64,000 nucleotides of DNA. Source: Siphonodentalium dalli (lineage: Eukaryota > Mollusca > Scaphopoda > Gadilida > Siphonodentaliidae). A model generated the notes under the pieces. That model had not been told where the DNA came from. It was given only the letters and a program-made list of their open reading frames with translations, and searched no databases. Location: contig CP136062.1 in assembly GCA_032622095.1 (NCBI GenBank), forward strand, positions 194,997,887-195,061,886. The letters run 5' to 3'. Below, piece by piece: positions 11,684 through 21,730 of this stretch (positions are counted from its first letter, which is position 1; each line of letters starts with the position of its first letter). The position numbers and the translations under genes were made by a program.

Positions 11684-12255
11684 CTAGCCGATGAGCCCGA
11701 CGTTGTCCGGGCTATTCAAAAACTAAATTTCAAGTCGATAGCTCTACCCGTTTCCAATATCTGGTCTGCGCATGCGCGAAGCTGGCGTCACACGGGCTCG
11801 GCGACCCGATAAAATTCGTATCCGGGGCAAGATACATTCACATACCAAATTTCAAGTCGATAGCTCCACCCGTTTCCGAGATCTCGTCTGCGCATGCGCG
11901 AAGCTGGTGTCGCACGGGCTCGGCGACCCGATAAAATTCGTATCCGGGGCAAGATACATTCACATAGCAAATTTCAAGTCGATAGCTCCACCCGTTTCCG
12001 AGATCTCGTCTGCGCATGCGCGAAGCTGGCGTCGCACGGGCTAGGCGACCCGATAAAATTCGTATTCGGGGCAAGATACATTCACATAGCAAATTTCAAG
12101 TCGATAGCTCCACCCGTTTCCGAGATCACGTCTGCGCATGCGCTGCACGGGCGTCGCATGGGCTCGCCAATACGACAACGACCACCGCCTGGTCAAACTA
12201 CACGCACGTACCAAGTTTCGTCCCGATCGGTCGAGAATCGTAGATTTGTATTAAT

Positions 12256-12289
<34 letters not shown>

Positions 12290-12312
12290 GGTCTTCAAAA
12301 ATATATATGAGA
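11684..12312 (-). mobile_element. Helitron-like unit 3 of a head-to-tail trimer
   Basis: This is the longest unit, with four roughly 124-bp repeats, each holding TCGATAGCTCCACCCGTTTC and TGCGCATGCGC. The minus-strand 5' end TCTCATATATATTTTTGAAG follows host base A (complement of T12313). At the other end of the trimer CTAG is followed by host T (complement of A10792). The whole array therefore occupies a single A-T dinucleotide, as expected for one Helitron insertion. Confidence 0.75.
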
Positions 12313-12577
12313 TAATCGAACAATAATTCATATACTTTGGTGGGAAATGTGCAGGTAATAAGTTCAACGAACGTTGTTGAACTTACTATCTGAACATTTC
12401 CCCAGGAAACTATTCGTCAATGAGTGTTTATTACAAAAATGGTTAACACCAGATCGATGCAAGTTCTTCAATGTCATTTGGTCCTTATCTTTGACATGGG
12501 AGAATAGTCGTAACATGAAATTTCCAATCAACATTGACGCCAGTTGATATAACCGGAGTATATTTATAGTACCATAT

Positions 12578-12852
12578 CCCTTTCTATACTAAATGGATTA
12601 TCCCATCCAGTTGTAGAAGTATGCATTGGAATGGTTCATTATTCATTTGGATGGATGTTCAGGTTATAAAAGCAGACGACAGGCAAACAAAAAAGTAATG
12701 CATTTGCAGAAGGATTCATATTCTTTGGTGGGAAATGTTAAGATAATAAGTTAAACAAACGACCTGTACAATGTCATGGTCGCTTGTTGAACTTATTATC
12801 TGAACATTTCCAAAGGGAACTACTCGTCAATGAGTATTTAGTATAGACAGGG
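12578..12852. mobile_element. TTAA-type MITE, family B, copy 2
   Basis: The left end CCCTTTCTATACTAAATGG and right end AGTATAGACAGGG are inverted repeats. The interior has ATGCATTGGAATGGTTCATT and an inner inverted pair around AGATAATAAGTT / AACTTATTATCT. The flanking four bases (ATAT and TTAT) look like decayed TTAA. It has no coding capacity. Confidence 0.7.
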
Positions 12853-12887
12853 TTATCTTATAATAACTGCAATGGTGGTGGCCTATA

Positions 12888-13424
12888 TATGGAGCCCGGA
12901 TGTGACATCCGAATGTTTTTTTTAAGTCGTGGCCACGAGAATAAAGTCGTGGCCACGAGAATGAAGTCGTGGCCACGAGAATGAAATCGTGGCCACGAGA
13001 ACAAAGTCGTGGACACGAGAATATGAAGTCATGTCCACGAGAATATGAAGTCGTGGCCACGAGCATTTGAAGTCGTGGCCACGAGGATGAAGTCGTGGCC
13101 ACGAGAATAAAGTCGTGGCCAGTAGAATTTATTCTTAGCCACGAGAATATGAAGTCATGGCCTCGATAATATGAAGTCGTGGCCGCTTTATTATCGTGGT
13201 CACAACTTCATTCTCGTGGCCACGACTTTATTATAGTGGCCACGACTTCATATTCTCGTGGCCACGACTTCATATGCTCGTGGCCACGACTTCATATTCT
13301 CGTGGCCACGATATGTTCTCGTGGCCACGGCTTCATATTCTCGTGGCCACGAGTGCCCACGACTTCATATGCTCGTGGCCACGACTTTAAGAAAACATTC
13401 GGATGTCACCTCCGGGGCTCCATA
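12888..13424. mobile_element. fold-back element with palindromic minisatellite arms
   Basis: Terminal inverted repeats of about 28 bp (TATGGAGCCCGGATGTGACA at left; its near-perfect complement at right) are flanked by CCTATA at 12882-12887 and 13425-13430. Inside, a 20-24 bp unit built on the self-complementary 12-mer TCGTGGCCACGA repeats about two dozen times. Units carry AAGTCG...GAGAAT in the left half and the reverse complement in the right half, turning over near 13180. There is no transposase. The six-base duplication does not settle the superfamily. Frames through it read as Trp-Pro-Arg / Arg-Gly-His repeats and are not genes. Confidence 0.85.
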
Positions 13425-13599
13425 CCTATATTCCCAATTATTAAATGTATTGTCCGAATTTGACATTGACGATATTCACAAGAGTTACTAGAAATATGAA
13501 ATTGGGGCGAAATACCTTATTTGAATATAAGGTAGATTTTTGGCACAGCTGCATGTTATATGTACTTGTCTGCGATACATGTATGGGACTATATATAGC

Positions 13600-13742
13600 A
13601 GACAAGGCTGAATTGAACTGATTGAACTGGTGACGAGGAAATAATTCATGAGAACCAACCAGGGACGTCGTACAAACACGAGAGCGCATTACGCGCACGC
13701 GTTTTACAAAATAGTCCCTATACGTACAGGATAATGGCTGAA
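13600..13742 (+). repeat. dispersed repeat family S, copy 1
   Basis: It shares GATTGAACTGGTGACG, AAATAATTCATGAG, GTACAAACACGAGAGCGCAT and TTTTACAAAATAGTCCCT, in that order, with 61391-61490. The AGGGAC...GTCCCT blocks are imperfect inverted repeats, so this could be a small MITE inserted within a larger repeat. Confidence 0.6.
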
Positions 13743-13833
13743 AACTGTACATTATTTCATGGAATGGATCGATCGAGGCCATAGGCCGAGATCGTGCCAT
13801 TCGCTGAAATAATGTACAGTTTGAAGCTATTAT
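13731..13833. repeat. inverted repeat, arms about 42 bp
   Basis: ATAATGGCTGAAAACTGTAC and what follows is repeated in reverse complement, ending GTACAGTTTGAAGCTATTAT. A short spacer contains the palindrome GGCCATAGGCC. Arm mismatches are few. The origin is unknown. Confidence 0.65.
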
Positions 13834-13834
13834 C

Positions 13835-14884
13835 TGACTTAAAACATGGCTGAGTCCATTTATTTGATGTGTCACCTCTTATCAGAATGGATTAACCCGA
13901 AATTGGACCAAGACACCTGAGTCGTATAATACGGCATGTGTTCGGTGCTATTCACTCGCTCATTGGCTGCACGGATGGCGTGACATCTTAACCCATTGTC
14001 AACTTAATGGACAGGCAGTACCCCATGCATGCGTTTCCGACCGTTGAATGAACACGACGTACCGACAATGAGCTCCTTCTGTGATAGATTTACGAATATC
14101 ATCGGGAGTTTTGCCCCTATAATAGATTTCGGCATTTGTATTCAATTATTTATGCGGCATATTTCGGATTTTATGGAGAATTATACAGCATTGAATGACA
14201 GATTGGTGCGAGCGTTATTCATAATCGGATATTTGGTTCAGTTTGGTTAAAACATATTTTATTTGTTCATAAATTGATTTATGACAAAAGGGATTGGAGG
14301 ACAAGTGCTATAATCACTTAGAATACCCTCCTCTCCCTACTATCGGATATTTGGCGAACTTGTAGTTTGAGATCGCGGGTAATACTGAAGATCGAAGGAC
14401 TGACTACATTTACATGTAAATTACTATATTAGTTTAAGTTCATCGTGAGGGGTGCTACATCATGCCACTCGGGAACGGAATTAGATTCGAGAAATTTTAA
14501 CAGTTGAAAATTCAATGCCTATTCGTGAAACGACATGCTTGGAATTTGAAGTTATACACTCCCCTCACCCAACCCGAGTGACGAGGCTCTATATATAGGT
14601 CTATCCCTTCTGTGATGTTCTAGCAATCAATAAGTGCGGTATTGTACTTGAAAACCGTTGTCTATAGAAAGCTACGTGCATGGTACCATACATGCAAGTC
14701 GTATAAAATGAAATCGTCCACAGAAAAATAACCGTTCATTAAATTGGATATTGAGCGTCCGTTATTAAAATAATAAATCGTTGTTTGTAAAATAGTGTAC
14801 GATCTCGACAATAACCATCCATTATACTATAAACTGGACTCGATGAACAAATGAGTGACGTCATAGCCGTGTTTTAACTCTAAT
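13835..14884. other. no recognised feature
   Basis: Short frames only, and no strong repeat or motif recognised. Confidence 0.35.
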
Positions 14885-14985
14885 GAATGTCACCAGTTCA
14901 ACAAAGTGATTATTATGTTTATTATATTCCACAACTGACGACTCATTTACCAGAAATCCGAATAATACTGCCATCATACCCATAA
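14885..14985 (-). repeat. dispersed repeat family S, partial copy
   Basis: Its reverse complement matches 61315-61400: GCAGTATTATTCGGATTTCT, TGGTAAA, GGAATATAATAAACA-AATAATCAC and TTGAACTGGTGAC. It covers the part of the family that precedes the block seen at 13600. Confidence 0.55.
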
Positions 14986-15706
14986 CGCATACAGTTCGAT
15001 AGCGCGTATGAACGCGCTAGTTAAAGTGACATAATTCACAAGTGAAATTATCGTTTACAACCACTCGAGAAATCAAGACAAATCACACATAGGAATGTAG
15101 TAAATTCCATCAATAGGAAGATGTTACTGGTTATATATACATATTTCCAGAGAACAAGTCGTCGGATATAATAACAGGAGAACACATCGCCAGGCTTTGT
15201 ATGTCGTGAATGTGAATTTGTTACATGATACAAATAAATTTGGCGCGTCACCAGAAATCGCACACCAAACAAAATACAACACCACAGCTGATGCAACGAA
15301 GAATTATACACCATACGCTACCTGGACAGTAATGAGGCAGGGACATGGCTAGAGGGTCTCCGTGGGGGTGTCCACTTTGGGGAATTCCAACTGAACCCCC
15401 TCTCTTGAATCCTACCGAACTCAAGTTTTGCATAATTCCATTTGCACCCCCCCCCCCCTCGCACCTCAATGCTCTGGCCTAATAGCCTATATGGATATAA
15501 ACCATGGTTCTATATACCCGGTATGAGAACATTCAGATTGAACCTGAAAATTGCATAAATCCCAACATCTAGGGAGACAACCCCCCCCCCAAAAAAACCC
15601 TGTCGCCACGTCCCTGGAATGAGGCTGCATAAAAAGTCAACCCACGCAAGGGTTTTCAAATATAATTGTGAGCTTTATCAGAAATCATTCAACAGCTCGA
15701 TTTCAT
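14986..15706. other. non-coding; poly-C/poly-G tracts
   Basis: It contains a C13-type run near 15450 and short C/A runs near 15585. No gene was recognised. Confidence 0.35.
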
Positions 15707-15835
15707 GCAGTTCTGTTTAAAACACGTACTCGACAGCTAACGCAGTACCACGTCTGGTGACAATGGCTCTGTGGTAAATTACCTTCGCTATCAGTGTCGC
15801 TATAAATAATTTCTACATTATTTGTATGCAGTATG
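15707..15835 (+). repeat. dispersed repeat family T, copy 3
   Basis: TGCAGTTCTGTTTAAAACAC, then GACAGCTAACGCAGTACCAC and TCTGGT, corresponds to the start of the 3057 copy and to the complement of 17990-18060. Confidence 0.5.
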
Positions 15836-16013
15836 ACCGACACAGCGCATAATGCCTACTTTTTCCCCACGCCTCAAACTGGTGTTAACTGTCGAAATTC
15901 TTGGACATACATACTTCTATTCTCCTTGCTATGTATTATTGTTAAATTATGGACTATACATGCATGCTTTTATTGTTTAATTAGATGTCGTAATCTCTTT
16001 TTTGTGAGCACTG

Positions 16014-17811
16014 CAGGGGGGGGGTTGTCATCCACTTTTTTCCATACAGTTGGCCGGGGTGGGTGAGTGGTTCAGCTGCGAAAAAGTCGCAATTTTTTCC
16101 TCTTACAATATTTCTGCAATATAATTGCCTCAAAGTGTTCAGCATCATTGTTAAGGTGTGTATGACACTTAGGGCAGTGCTTAGGGGGGGGGGGGGGGTA
16201 GTTAGTGTGGATATAGGCATGATGCTTCTCAGAAATCCAGATTACGAACCAACTCTCAGGAATCGCCTTTTACATCCGATCACATTGCCATGACCCAATG
16301 CTACTGGTTCCAGATGAAAATGTCAGTTCTGTAGCACATGAATAAACTTTAATGTGGATAAAATTTTAAAAGGGGGGTATACTGTTTTGCACCTGTCCGT
16401 CCGTACGTACGTCCGCCCGATGTCTGTTCATCTCATAACTTGAACATTAGTGCTTGGATCTCAATGAAATTAGGCATGGATGTTCACTACTATGAGGACA
16501 TTGAATAGAGGGTTCCATCGTTTTGTTCCGATTTTCCATTCTAGAGTTATTCATCTTTGTTTATCTGGAAATGTTGGCTTTTTGGTCCGTCTGGTGTCTG
16601 TTCATGTCGTAACTTCAACAGTTGTACTGGGATCTCAATGAAATTTGGTATGGGTGTTCATTACTATGAGGAAATTTAATAGAGGTGTCCATCGTTTTGT
16701 TCGGGTTTTCCATTCTAGAGTTATTCATCTTTGTTTATCTGGAAATGTTGGCTTTTTGGTCCATCCGATGTCTGTTCGGGTCATAACTTGAACAGTAGTT
16801 CTCGTATCTCAATGAAATTTTGTATGGATGTTGACTATTATGGTGAAATTCAATAGAGGATTCAATTGTTTTGTTCGAGTTTCGGTTCTAGAGTTATTCA
16901 TTTTTTATATGGAAATGTCGGCTTTTTGGTCCACCCGATGTCTGTTCAGGTGATAACTTGAACAGTAATGCTCGGATATCAATGAAATTTGGTATGAATG
17001 TTCACCACTGTTTTGTTTTGGTTTTTTGTTCTATAGTTTTTCGTCTTTGTTTATATAAAAATGCTGATTTTTGGGTCCATCAGTCATAAGTTATAAATAT
17101 GGCCACACTAGGCGGTATGCCACAAGTGGGTATGCACCGGACGACAGTCCATCTCTTGTTATACCTGATCAGACAGACATAATTAGAGGCAAAAACATGG
17201 AAATCTCATCATGCTAGAAATTATTGAATCCTATTTAAAGCAACATCCAGTGTCAATTTTTGTTTGTTTAATTAGTTGTATTTATTGTTTGTTTATGGAC
17301 AAAACATTAAATTTCACATCAAAGCCATATGGATGCTGATAAATCTGCTAAAAGCCATGGTGTGAGATGGTATAAGATCTTGTGGATCCAGTATTATTTA
17401 GCATAAATGTTTTGCCAAAATTGATAAATTTTATTATTTTGATACAGTTTGCAGGTGATTACTGAAAATCAGTGGAAATTTCGTAAAATGTTCATATAAC
17501 TTGTTTACAAGTCAATACTGTCTTGCATCAATTAAGTCTACAAAAACAAACTGGACAACGCTGGGTGCAGCTTTATACGATTCTTATCTGTTCTGAGACT
17601 GAAATTTATGTTTCATCCATTTTTTCATGCGGTTCTTCGCGATGTTGGAATGACTAAGAAGAACCAGAAATGGAAATAGGGTAACTGTAATACTGACCAT
17701 CAAGCTTAAATGGTGTGAGACTACAGATTTGGAGATAAAAAGGGGGTGGGTACCCCGCAAACAAGTTTTTTCAGCCTACTGTCATGTCACTTTTTTCCGA
17801 CCCCACCCCTG
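16014..17811. mobile_element. hAT-type element with CAGGGG ends carrying a tandem array
   Basis: CAGGGGGGGGG at the left and CCCACCCCTG at the right are flanked by AGCACTG (16007-16013 and 17812-17818), a 7-8 bp target duplication. Subterminal TTTTTTCC and GGGGTGGGTG motifs recur at both ends and in the element at 20645-21177. There is no transposase frame. About 0.78 kb of the interior is a roughly 170-bp tandem repeat. Calling it hAT rests on the CAGGGG end and duplication length only. Confidence 0.65.
16385..17155. repeat. tandem array, about 170-177-bp unit, four copies
   Basis: Units begin near 16418, 16591, 16768 and 16938 with GATGTCTGTTC...ATAACTTGAACA. They continue with ATCTCAATGAAATTTGGTATG, ATCGTTTTGTTCG and CTAGAGTTATTCATCTTTGT. 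A GTCCGTCCGTACGTACGTCC run precedes the first unit. There is no conserved frame. The array sits wholly within the CAGGGG element. Confidence 0.8.
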
Positions 17812-17944
17812 AGCACTGTGTGAAATTATAAATGTTACAGACGATTCATTGTGCTATTTTTAGCTGAGTGGGGAAACAACCGCTGCATATTTTGGAATTC
17901 CGATAAACACTTGTATGGCTGCAATCGCTCCGTCACTTTTCTGA

Positions 17945-18060
17945 TAGATGTTGTGATTGGTCGACACTGACGTAATGCTTTCTGACGGAAATAGAAAACA
18001 CTATCATTATGACCAGACGTAGTACTGCATTAGCTTCGAGTCTGTGTTTTAACCAGAAAC
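17945..18060 (-). repeat. dispersed repeat family T, copy 4
   Basis: It contains GTTGTGATTGGTCGACACTG, ACGTAATGCTTTCTGACGG and the reverse complement of CTGGTTAAAACACAGACTCG. It lies just outside the CAGGGG element. Confidence 0.55.
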
Positions 18061-18541
18061 TGCTCGTTTTCTCTCAATTGTATATCTAGTATATTTTGAG
18101 AGGAAAAATTCCATTTATATTAATTTTGAACATCCCCGGGCTCACTAAACAATCCCCGTCAAATGATGACAACAGACATTGTAGTCCCACCGTACTAACC
18201 ATATAGACTTCAACACATATTATGAGTAATCTAGTTTCATAAAAAGTGGACACTGATACATCTCACTTGATGAAAGGACATATCAAACTAAGCCGATTGG
18301 GGAAAGCTCGATGTGTACGCCAAGCAGGGCATGATCAATGATCTCTGACAGTTGATCAATTATATCTTGTACACAAATATCTGTTCTCTGGACAAGAGAT
18401 GCGAACCTACAGTATCGTGTATAGCAATATTGGTCATTTTCAATAATAACCTGAATATTTATAGCGGATGTTTTCTCTGAATGTCCGGTGGTCATCCGAT
18501 ATTAAAAATAAAGATAACAGTATAACATAGCTCATCGTTAA

Positions 18542-18808
18542 CCCCTTCTATACAAAATGGATTCCCCACTCAGTTATAAACGTATACTTTGAATTGGTCT
18601 ATTATTCATTTGGAGCTATAATTATGGTGACAAGATAATAAAAGCAGACGACAGACATGCGAAAAGATAATAAAAGAGCAAAATTATTCATATTCATTGA
18701 AGGGAAATGTTCAGATAATAAGTTCAACAATGTCGATTCTTGAACATATTGACTGAATATTTCCAAAGGATCTACTCGTCCATGAGTGAGTAGTACGTAT
18801 ATAAAGGG
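18542..18808. mobile_element. TTAA-type MITE, family B, copy 3
   Basis: Exact TTAA flanks (18538-18541 and 18809-18812) enclose CCCCTTCTATAC...GTATATAAAGGG. The interior matches copy 2, with TTATTCATTTGGA, AGCAGACGACAG and AGATAATAAGTTCAACAA. The CCC/GGG ends at TTAA suggest piggyBac mobilisation. Confidence 0.8.
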
Positions 18809-18934
18809 TTAACTTATAGCTTTACATGTATATACAATGTTTAATTCATCTGTAAATTCAGTACACTTATGTATTGAAATCAGAAGGAAAATTATTTCTA
18901 TCACCTAAGGATGCTGCTATCTCGTCAGTCCACT

Positions 18935-19185
18935 ATTATAATTGGCATGTCCGCCTGTGCGAGCGTGCATCCGTGCGTGCGTGTGTCAGTCCGGGTTGTC
19001 CGGATGATAACTTGAGTAATATTCAGAACTTCTTGATATTTGGTATGTGGATCACATTTGAGACGCAGCTACATGTAATTCAAGTTCGAATAAGGTTACT
19101 GTCCGAGTTATGCCCCTTTTTCAACTTAGAAATCAATGTTGTCAAGTTGTCCGGATGGTAACTTGGTGCAATATAATATTCAACA
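18935..19185. repeat. array remnant related to the 170-bp repeats
   Basis: GTGTGTCAGTCCGGGTTGTC and GATAACTTGAGTAA, then TTGATATTTGGTATGTGG, recall the order of motifs in the 16385 array (TGTCTGTTC, ATAACTTGAAC, GAAATTTGGTATG). A second GTCCGGATGGTAACTTGG near 19150 indicates at least one and a half units. Confidence 0.45.
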
Positions 19186-19479
19186 TAATTTATTGATATC
19201 TAGTACATGTTATATTCGTAGATAAAATTGAATACCAAAATTAAGCATAATTAATAAAATGATATGAACACAAAGCTTTAAGTAAGTTTATGTATAAAAA
19301 AACCACTTAGGTAAACAAAACTCAATAAAATTGATTAATACTGTCCCTCTAAAATTCAAAGCTATATTGTACAAAATCGACAAAAATATCAACATCATAC
19401 AATATATTGTCTATCATGACACTTCGCATTCCAAACAAGTTATTTTATACAATAGAAAATATTTAAATTGCAAAACATA

Positions 19480-19942
19480 TGTGACCCGCCATATCTAATC
19501 CAGTCGTAAGTCGGGATTTTTTGGTTCCCTGTGCCAATGCATTCTCTTATATATGCGAGTCGACCATAGGTCGCCTCGCATATATAAGAGAATGCATTGG
19601 CCTAACATTTTTTTTACAATTTTAATAATTTTTTCTTGTATTCTTTAACAATTTTATAATTTCACCCATACAGATCCTCAGACAAACATGAGCAGACGAC
19701 ACTCTTCTATATGCTTCTACATATGTGTGGGGCTCCCTGCAGGGTAATGGATGTTTTTTATTTTATGTCCTAAAAATTGTAAGAAACATTTATTTAAAAA
19801 AAAATGATAAAAAATTGTTAGGCCAATGCATTCTCTTATATATGCGAGGCGACCTATGGTCGACTCGCATATATAAGCGAATGCATTGGCACAGGGTAAA
19901 AAAAATCCCGACTTACGACTGGATTTGATATGGCGGGTCACA
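19480..19942. mobile_element. TA-type MITE, family A, copy 1
   Basis: It is flanked by TA on both sides and ends in TGTGACCCGCCATAT and its complement. Each arm (about 165 bp) itself contains a near-perfect hairpin: GCCAATGCATTCTC...GCGAG, a CGACCATAGGTCG turn, then the complement. The middle holds GGGGCTCCCTGCAGGGTAAT. It is non-coding. The TA target is typical of Tc1/mariner-type transposases. Confidence 0.85.
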
Positions 19943-20644
19943 TATTTCTTAACATTTGGCATGAAACCCGGATAACGTCTTTAAAGAACCGGATAGCCTT
20001 CGCAATGGTATTACTGTTAAAATAGTAACACCGTCAAAACAACCAGAGAGAATCAGACAGAATATTAAAATATAGCCAGATTGAAACCAATCATAATATC
20101 ACAGAAATGGGATGTTGTTGTCAAGGTCGTGCGCAGTGTTAGTAAACAGAAGCATTGTTATGTTATAGTAGAGTATCGGTACGTAAATAGTGTGCGATAC
20201 ACTCAACAACGGGGAGATTCCACAAAGTGAACTTTGGTTAAAACTGTACCATGTTATTTACAGCATACCATTAAAGCGCTCCTACTCCTCGCCACTCAAT
20301 ATCTCGGTGTTGAATGGGTCACCGTGAATCAATCTCGCAAACAAAATCACCACGGTGTTTAGTGTTTTGCTTATCGCACACTCTTTATGTACTGTATATA
20401 AGCAAACTCTCGGCTCGCACAATTGTGGATACTATCATATTCACACTACCATTATACTATACTATTGGTATATTCTTGAGGAATTTTTCATAATCTGGTA
20501 ACATATATTTCTAAATTAAAACCTACAGCCAAGGCTATCAGCGCCTTTAAATTAGCTTCAGTACACATCTCGCTACCTGTATAGGTCTTGTATGTTCGCT
20601 AAAATTACAAATAACTTTTGCGATATAGATGATATGCAGGCCTG

Positions 20645-21177
20645 CAGGGGGGGGGTGAATTTTTTTTCCGGCACGTATGCCGGGGTGGGTGGGTGGTCAA
20701 AGCCACCAACAAGCAATTTTTTCCGCGACTAAAAAAATAAATTCCTACTTGTTTTTTAGTGTTTTGGCAATGAGTTGGGCTTCAAAACCACTTTGAATGA
20801 GAGAAATAATGTAATTCTAACTGGTAAACTGACTGCAGGCAGTTATCGTGTTGTATTTTGTTGCAAATATTGAAATCCAAGATGGCCGCTGGCAGCCATG
20901 TTTTTTTGGCCGAATGACCTCAAAATGACTCATTCCTATTTACATGTCCATGTTAACATCCATGATAAATAGTATGCACAGAAATTCATATACAGCCGAA
21001 AATCTCTGTTTTAGTGTTAAAAGGGGGGTGGGTGTCAAAAAATGGTCGGAAAAAACTGCCGAAAACGGACAAAAATTTGGCGGTGGGGGTGGGTGGGTAC
21101 AAAAAATGATCGAAAGGGAAAAAATGCCATACGTGCCTGAATTTTTTTTCCGACCCCCCCCCCCCCCCCCCCCCCTG
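20645..21177. mobile_element. hAT-type element with CAGGGG ends, copy 2
   Basis: CAGGGGGGGG...CCCCCCTG is flanked by AGGCCTG (20638-20644 and 21178-21184). Inverted subterminal motifs TGAATTTTTTTTCCG and GGCACGTATGCC occur at both ends. The interior includes, at about 20870-20985 in reverse, a piece of the array found at 39722-40945 (AAGATGGCCGCTGGCAGCCA). The ends resemble 16014-17811 but the cargo differs. Confidence 0.65.
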
Positions 21178-21489
21178 AGGCCTGCAGAAATTTAGTTCCC
21201 CAAATGAGATTTCGTATACTGTTAGTATTCCTCGAGACTATTTGACCCACATTTCCGACATTTCCTCAATTACGGCAAAATGTTTTTAAATCTATTTTCA
21301 TTTATTATTATTTCATATGAACTACCTATTACAGGTTGGTGTATGTGATTAGCTCAGCTGGAAGATTAAACATATCAATATATCTACCTAGTTTGACATG
21401 GTAGTGATTGCTTATGCATAACCACCAGCAACCATTTTGGATTTTACTTTATTAATTTCTCTTCATGTTGATAATCTAGTATCACTTAG

Positions 21490-21640
21490 ACATTTCAACT
21501 GTCCGCATTACTAATCGCTCCATAGACTGTAATACAAGAATTTATTCCCATTCTAAGTTGTGCTACAATGTCATTGACACTTTCATTATTTTGGCTTTGG
21601 AAATTTTGACTACATTGATGTAAAATAGGAGGGGCCCTCT
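21490..21640 (-). repeat. dispersed repeat family U, copy 1
   Basis: The minus strand reads ESVNDIVAQLRMGINSC...VYGAISNADS then a stop. At 40950-41060 the minus strand reads ESVNDTVAQLGKGTISC...VNGVIRNVES then a stop. The DNA is also similar, so this may be either a conserved peptide tail or simply a non-coding repeat. It lies just upstream of the receptor exon on the opposite strand. Confidence 0.4.
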
Positions 21641-21730
21641 CCAATTTAAAGACTATATTCATTAGTTTCCGATAAATATACATGTTCCTCGTGTAAATAT
21701 TTATTTCAGACCACACTGGGCACAGCAGTT

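Larger units (their letters stand above)
10673..12442. mobile_element. TTAA-type MITE (family B, copy 1) split by a Helitron array
   Basis: TTAA at 10669-10672 and 12443-12446 flank ends that start CCCTTTTTACTAAATGG and finish ACAAAAATGG. The outer parts (10673-10792 and 12313-12442) align with the uninterrupted copies at 12578-12852 and 18542-18808, including ATGCATTGGAATGGT and AACTTACTATCTGAACATTT. CCC...GGG ends at a TTAA target are typical of piggyBac-type elements. The 1.52 kb between the two halves is the Helitron-like array, which is therefore younger than this MITE. Confidence 0.75.

Noticed and set aside
10825-12310. Arg-rich frames up to 143 codons on both strands
   Set aside because: All lie in the tandem repeats of the Helitron-like units and recur with the repeat period.
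12888-13424. CRISPR array
   Set aside because: Units are about 20-24 bp with near-identical spacers and reverse polarity midway, in eukaryotic DNA. It is a minisatellite fold-back.
13179-13491. Proteins with repeated SWPRLH / RGHDF units
   Set aside because: They are translations of the palindromic TCGTGGCCACGA minisatellite in several frames and on both strands.
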